From CAZSNH01 sp052388455 (GTDB taxonomy: Bacteria; Pseudomonadota; Alphaproteobacteria; Rhizobiales; Hyphomicrobiaceae): a DNA stretch of 19,585 nt. The DNA is taken from the NCBI GenBank assembly GCA_052388455.1, contig JBQTIA010000153.1, positions 1 to 19,585 of the forward strand, written 5' to 3'. A program made the translations under genes and the position numbers. How positions within the stretch are numbered: position 1 is the stretch's first letter; each line of letters starts with the position of its first letter. This document shows, in pieces, positions 16,029 to 19,585 of this stretch. The notes beneath the pieces are model-generated. The model made no database searches and was not told the origin of the DNA. It saw nothing but the letters and a program-made list of their open reading frames with translations.

Positions 16029-19000
16029 ATGGACGTTCGTCTGAACCGGGACGATCTCGATAAGTTGCTGAACCTGGTCGAAGGCCACCAGGCGGCAGGC
16101 GCTCGTATGGAGTTCGACCCCGCAGCACTTTTGCCGCCCGATTTGGCCGGCGAGCCAGACTATCGCTTTCCGTATAGCAGCACTGAACCCACCGACACGG
16201 TGCTCGTCCACTTCGGACAGTACTTCGACCATGGGATCGAAGCCGCAGGCAAGGGCGCGACAACCGAAGATATTCTCGGTCACCACCAGTCCTACGGAGC
16301 GCAGTCTTCCATTACCGATCTGCTTCGGCTCTGGTCGATTGACGCCGATGGGCATGCAGTCAAGTCCGCTTACTTGCTGTCCGGAGAACTCGACTCCTCG
16401 GGCCGCGCCCTCCTGCCGACCCTCGATCATGTCCGCGCCAACTATCGGATCATGACGGGTGGAGACGAGCTGCCGGCCGCAGACGCCGTCAGCCTAGTCA
16501 GCTCCGGCTTTGGACCGAGAAGCGATGGATTGGCCACCGGCTCGGAGAACGCTCCCGACTTCGGATCCATCGGTCACCTGCTCGTGGCTGGTGAGGGCCG
16601 CGCCAATGGGCACGCTGCCTTGACGTCGATCTATACGATCTGGCATCGCAACCACAATTTCTGGGTCGACAAGCTCAAAGCCGAAACTCGCGGAAGCTGG
16701 AGCGAAGACGAGTATTTCAGCGCCGCTCGGATCATTAATACCGCCGAATACCAGCGGGTTGTCTTCACGGAATTTGCCGATGCCTTGACCCGACCGCTCC
16801 AATCGGAATGGGGCGAAAGCGACGACTCGAGCGGCGATGGATACACAGGATACGATGAAAAATCGTCGTATTCATTGCCGAGGGAATTGGTGGCGTTCGT
16901 CGACGAGGCTACGGGCCACGTCCGGAAAGTTACGATGGCCGAGGCGATCGACAGCCAGCGCCATTATTCGAGCCAGCTTTCTTCGTCTTCGCTGGACATC
17001 CAGTCGACACATGACAAATCTGCGTTGTCACCCGGATTCATCGACCTGTCGGCAGTGATTGCGCATCCCGGCCGGGACAGCGGTTCGACCTCGTTCAACC
17101 AACTCCGCACGGATCTGTTCGCACTGACGGGCCTCGCCAGCCTGCGACCTTACACGGATTGGAATGACTTCCAGCACCGCAACCATCTGACCGACGATGT
17201 CATCACCAAACTCGATGCCGCTTATCCGGACGGCATCGAGGCTATGGATCTTTGGGTCGGCGGACTAGCCGAGGCTCCGGCTGATGGACAGCTCGGCTCG
17301 ACGCTCGGCTGGCTGGTCCGCGATCACGTCGAACGCGCGCAGGACTCCACCTTGGAGGTCGCCGCGCTGCATGGCATTCCCCTCGGGCTATCCCTGCCCG
17401 CACAGACCTTCTCCGAAATGATTGCCCGCCATACCGGGGTGACCGATCTGCCGGAGGACATCTTCGATTTCGACGCCACGGATTTCGCCGATGCCGTTTT
17501 CCTCGGCGATGGAGACGACGTCTATGTCGGCTCGGCCGGAGACGACGTCATCTTTGGCGAAGGGGGAGACGACACGATTTCAGGTGGAGATGGCAGCGAC
17601 CTCATCGACGGCGGCGAGGGGCAGGACCGGCTGAGCGGCGATGGCGGCGAGGATGTGATCATCGGAGGCGACGGCAGCGACATCATTTTCGGCGGCGCCG
17701 ATGACGATACGCTGAGCGGCGACGACGGTGACGACGTACTGGTCGGCGACAAAGACACCATCGAAGAAATCGAGACCGGAGAGGATGCCGTACCCGGGCT
17801 GACCGCCGCCACGGATGCCATCATCGCTGCTGATGATTCGACGCCGGCCGCGACAGACGCCTCAACGAACTCCGCACCGAACTCAGCTTCAGCCGACACT
17901 CCACGCCCTTCCAGCTCGGACGCAGTTGCACCGGTTGCAGCCGCTCCAGCGCCGGATTCGAACTCGGCTAGTTCCAGCGTCGTGCCGGCTGAGGGAGAGG
18001 CACTGCTCGCCAGCATTCCAGCCGCTGCGGATGGCTCGGACGAAAGCCTGACCTCGAACACGACATCGGGTACGGCAACAGTGGCACTTGTTGCTTCGAT
18101 AGAAACAAGACCCGTCGAAACGGCTGCTATGCCGTCGGTAGAAATTGCATGGGATGTATCGGCTGCTACCGTCACGTCGTCGCTGCAACAGCCCGTCGTG
18201 TCGGTTGCCAGCACCCCGGCGACCGATCCTGCAAGGGACGACGCAATCGCGGCGCCACGTTCGTTTGACATGTCGCTTCTGGAGCAACTCAACCTGCTCG
18301 TTGAGGCCGCCATCGCCCCAACGGTGGCGATTGATAATGATATTCTCGATGGCGGAGAGGGTAACGACCAGCTTTACGGTGGTGGCGGCGAAGACGTGCT
18401 GATTGGCGGCACGGGCAACGACCTCTTGAGTGGCGGCTCGGGTAACGACGTACTGATTGCGGGCGCCGGCAACGACCTATTGGCGGGTGGAAGCGGCAGC
18501 GATCTCCTCGACGGCGGCTCGGGCGCGGATCTCATCTACGGCGGCGGCGGCAGCGACATCGTGGCCGGCGGTGAAGGAGCCGACACCGCGATCGGCGGCT
18601 CGGGCAACGACATTCTGATCGGTGGTGCTGAAGCCGATAGTCTATCCGGCGACAGCGGCGACGACATCATCATCGGCGGGTCCGGCAATGATCAGATCGC
18701 CGGCGGCGACGGGAATGACTGCCTGTATGGCGACGATCAGGACGACGAACGCGATGCCGAGAGAGAGGGTGAGACCGTGGTCGGCAGCAGTGGCTCCGAC
18801 CTCATAACCGGCACAAGCGGTGTCGATACCCTCTCGAGCCAAAGCGGAACGGATCTCGTGCGGGGCGGATCTGGTGACGATTACATCAGCGGAGGCAGCG
18901 GAAACGACGAGCTCTACGGCGACGAAGGCTCCGATGTACTCGCAGGCGGCAGCGGCGCCGACCACCTCGATGGTGGTGAAGGCTCAGACTACCTCGATGG

Positions 19001-19370
19001 CGACAGCGGTGATGACGTTTTGGTCGGGGGAGCCGGCAACGACATTCTGGCAGGAGGCTACGGGGCCAATCGCTACGAGGGCGGCACGGGCGACGACCGC
19101 GTCGTCGCAATCTCGGGCTCGGATACGATCATCCTGAAGCCTGGATTCGGCAACGACACCGTCGTCGGCTTCGATTCGAGTTCGTCCGCAAGCGGCAGCC
19201 AGAACCTCATCGACGTCTCCGCCTACGGCTTCCAGGCCGATTCGATCGGCAACGACATCGTCATTCTCAGCATTGGAAACGACACCCTCATCAGTATCGG
19301 CAACGACAGTCTCACGCTCTTGTCCGTCAATGCGCAGTCCATCGATCGCAATGACTTCATCTTCTCGTGA
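16029..19370 (+). CDS. Shortened peroxidase-like RTX protein, possibly a pseudoperoxidase
   Basis: This 1113-residue protein is a divergent relative of the upstream peroxidase. Its N-terminus (DDLDKLLNLVEGHQAAG) matches that of the larger protein, but the GLRTVDGTLNNL region and the calcium-loop insertions are missing. The distal Gln64-x2-Asp67-His68 (GQYFDHG) and Arg191 are kept. The haem-linking Glu is Gly194 (GRANGHAALT). The YRFGHSM proximal motif is gone; only a distant ATGHVRK (His297) may correspond. HPGRDSG (346-352) replaces NLARGRDTG, and PYTDWNDF and MDLWVGGLAE are kept. Two RTX blocks (491-577 and 767-1028) flank a 190-residue Ser/Ala/Thr-rich linker. The last ~83 residues match the C-terminal module of the first protein. 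It may be an inactive partner, a scaffold, or a peroxidase with altered haem binding. Export by the downstream system is likely. Confidence 0.82.
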   Translation: MDVRLNRDDLDKLLNLVEGHQAAGARMEFDPAALLPPDLAGEPDYRFPYSSTEPTDTVLVHFGQYFDHGIEAAGKGATTEDILGHHQSYGAQSSITDLLRLWSIDADGHAVKSAYLLSGELDSSGRALLPTLDHVRANYRIMTGGDELPAADAVSLVSSGFGPRSDGLATGSENAPDFGSIGHLLVAGEGRANGHAALTSIYTIWHRNHNFWVDKLKAETRGSWSEDEYFSAARIINTAEYQRVVFTEFADALTRPLQSEWGESDDSSGDGYTGYDEKSSYSLPRELVAFVDEATGHVRKVTMAEAIDSQRHYSSQLSSSSLDIQSTHDKSALSPGFIDLSAVIAHPGRDSGSTSFNQLRTDLFALTGLASLRPYTDWNDFQHRNHLTDDVITKLDAAYPDGIEAMDLWVGGLAEAPADGQLGSTLGWLVRDHVERAQDSTLEVAALHGIPLGLSLPAQTFSEMIARHTGVTDLPEDIFDFDATDFADAVFLGDGDDVYVGSAGDDVIFGEGGDDTISGGDGSDLIDGGEGQDRLSGDGGEDVIIGGDGSDIIFGGADDDTLSGDDGDDVLVGDKDTIEEIETGEDAVPGLTAATDAIIAADDSTPAATDASTNSAPNSASADTPRPSSSDAVAPVAAAPAPDSNSASSSVVPAEGEALLASIPAAADGSDESLTSNTTSGTATVALVASIETRPVETAAMPSVEIAWDVSAATVTSSLQQPVVSVASTPATDPARDDAIAAPRSFDMSLLEQLNLLVEAAIAPTVAIDNDILDGGEGNDQLYGGGGEDVLIGGTGNDLLSGGSGNDVLIAGAGNDLLAGGSGSDLLDGGSGADLIYGGGGSDIVAGGEGADTAIGGSGNDILIGGAEADSLSGDSGDDIIIGGSGNDQIAGGDGNDCLYGDDQDDERDAEREGETVVGSSGSDLITGTSGVDTLSSQSGTDLVRGGSGDDYISGGSGNDELYGDEGSDVLAGGSGADHLDGGEGSDYLDGDSGDDVLVGGAGNDILAGGYGANRYEGGTGDDRVVAISGSDTIILKPGFGNDTVVGFDSSSSASGSQNLIDVSAYGFQADSIGNDIVILSIGNDTLISIGNDSLTLLSVNAQSIDRNDFIFS
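17499..17760 (+). repeat. RTX block 1 of the second protein
   Basis: Eight or nine nonapeptide-like units run in a row, for example EGGDDTISG, GGEGQDRLS and GGDGSDIIF. They follow directly on the peroxidase-like part and stop abruptly at the start of the low-complexity linker. Confidence 0.85.
18327..19115 (+). repeat. RTX block 2 of the second protein
   Basis: More than twenty nonapeptide units of the form GGSGNDVLI or GGSGADLIY make this the longest repeat array in the window. A charged break (DDQDDERDAEREGETVV, about residues 902-918) splits it into a longer and a shorter half. A single Cys in GNDCLYG is unusual for an exported RTX repeat. Confidence 0.85.
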
Positions 19371-19436
19371 GGCCGTTGCCGCTGGATCGATGACCCGCCC
19401 GTAAGGCTTCTACTGACTTAGTTCGGGGTAAATGTA
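19371..19436. other. Short gap before the exporter gene
   Basis: This 66-bp gap holds no clear terminator. GGGG at 19425-19428, 8 bases before the GTG at 19437, is a plausible ribosome binding site. The short distance favours co-transcription of the exporter with the second peroxidase-like gene. Confidence 0.5.
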
Positions 19437-19585
19437 GTGAGTAGCAGGTCTATCCCGTCCGACACGCCCGAGACCATCTCGGCATTTGGAGCCCTGAAGG
19501 GCGCCGGCCTGATCATGGCGATCATCTCGGGCACGGTGAATGTGCTGGCGCTGACCGGCTCCTTCTACATGCTTCAGGTCTACGA
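19437..19585 (+). CDS. Type I secretion ABC transporter (PrtD/HlyB family), N-terminus only
   Basis: The frame opens with a GTG at 19437 and runs off the window edge, giving 49 codons and part of another. The translation contains FGALKGAGLIMAIISG and ends with TGSFYMLQVYD. The LALTGSFYMLQVYD stretch is the characteristic first transmembrane region of type I secretion permease/ATPases of the PrtD group, which usually continues DRVLPS. Such proteins form the inner-membrane motor that exports RTX proteins by their C-terminal signals. Its place 66 bp behind an RTX gene fits that cargo. The ATPase domain, adaptor and outer-membrane genes lie outside the window, so completeness cannot be judged. 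Confidence 0.85.
   Translation, partial: MSSRSIPSDTPETISAFGALKGAGLIMAIISGTVNVLALTGSFYMLQVY

Noticed and set aside
17522..18313. Minus-strand Ser-rich frame opposite RTX block 1 and linker
   Set aside because: Its Ser/Pro repeats are the exact complement of Gly/Asp RTX codons.

Overview
The window looks like chromosomal DNA from a GC-rich alphaproteobacterium, most likely of the Hyphomicrobiales (rhizobia and relatives). The main reasons are a phaA-phaB pair transcribed away from phaR, a plcP-type phospholipase next to betaine-lipid genes (a lipid-remodelling set well known in rhizobia and marine alphaproteobacteria), tightly packed operons with ATGA or TAGATG junctions, and a REP-like palindrome of the GTAGGTTGGGT type. 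The genus cannot be fixed from the sequence alone.

Region 1 (1-4368). A non-coding leader with a nested palindromic repeat (27-104) is followed by four tightly coupled plus-strand genes: a PlcP-like metallophosphoesterase, a family-4 glycosyltransferase resembling Agt, BtaA and BtaB. Together they can strip the head group from phosphatidylcholine to give diacylglycerol, then turn that diacylglycerol into glycolipids (Agt) or into the betaine lipid DGTS (BtaA, then BtaB). This is the classic phosphorus-sparing exchange of membrane lipids. A weak Pho-box-like sequence lies upstream of the preferred plcP start.

Region 2 (4272-7297). phaA and phaB (acetyl-CoA acetyltransferase and acetoacetyl-CoA reductase) run on the minus strand, with a strong hairpin between them. 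The PHB-responsive repressor gene phaR is divergent from them. This is the supply end of polyhydroxybutyrate synthesis with its regulator; no PHA synthase gene is in the window.

Region 3 (7361-9235). A minus-strand two-component pair consists of a membrane-anchored NarL/DegS-type histidine kinase followed by a LuxR-type response regulator. The kinase gene is divergent from the large secreted peroxidase gene and shares about 280 bp of upstream DNA with it.

Region 4 (9236-19585). The most unusual part holds two secreted RTX proteins and the start of a type I secretion gene. The first (2072 residues) is an animal-type haem peroxidase fused to calcium-binding RTX repeats and Ig/cadherin-like domains, with the architecture of the manganese-oxidising MopA proteins or peroxicins. 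The second (1113 residues) is a divergent, shortened relative. It keeps the distal Gln-Asp-His but has lost the haem-linking Glu and the recognisable proximal-His motif, and it carries two RTX blocks separated by a Ser/Ala/Thr-rich linker. Both end in the same ~80-residue C-terminal module. Directly downstream, and cut by the window edge, is the start of a PrtD/HlyB-family ABC exporter. The inferred system is a peroxidase, a possible pseudoperoxidase partner and their exporter, perhaps controlled by the adjacent two-component system.
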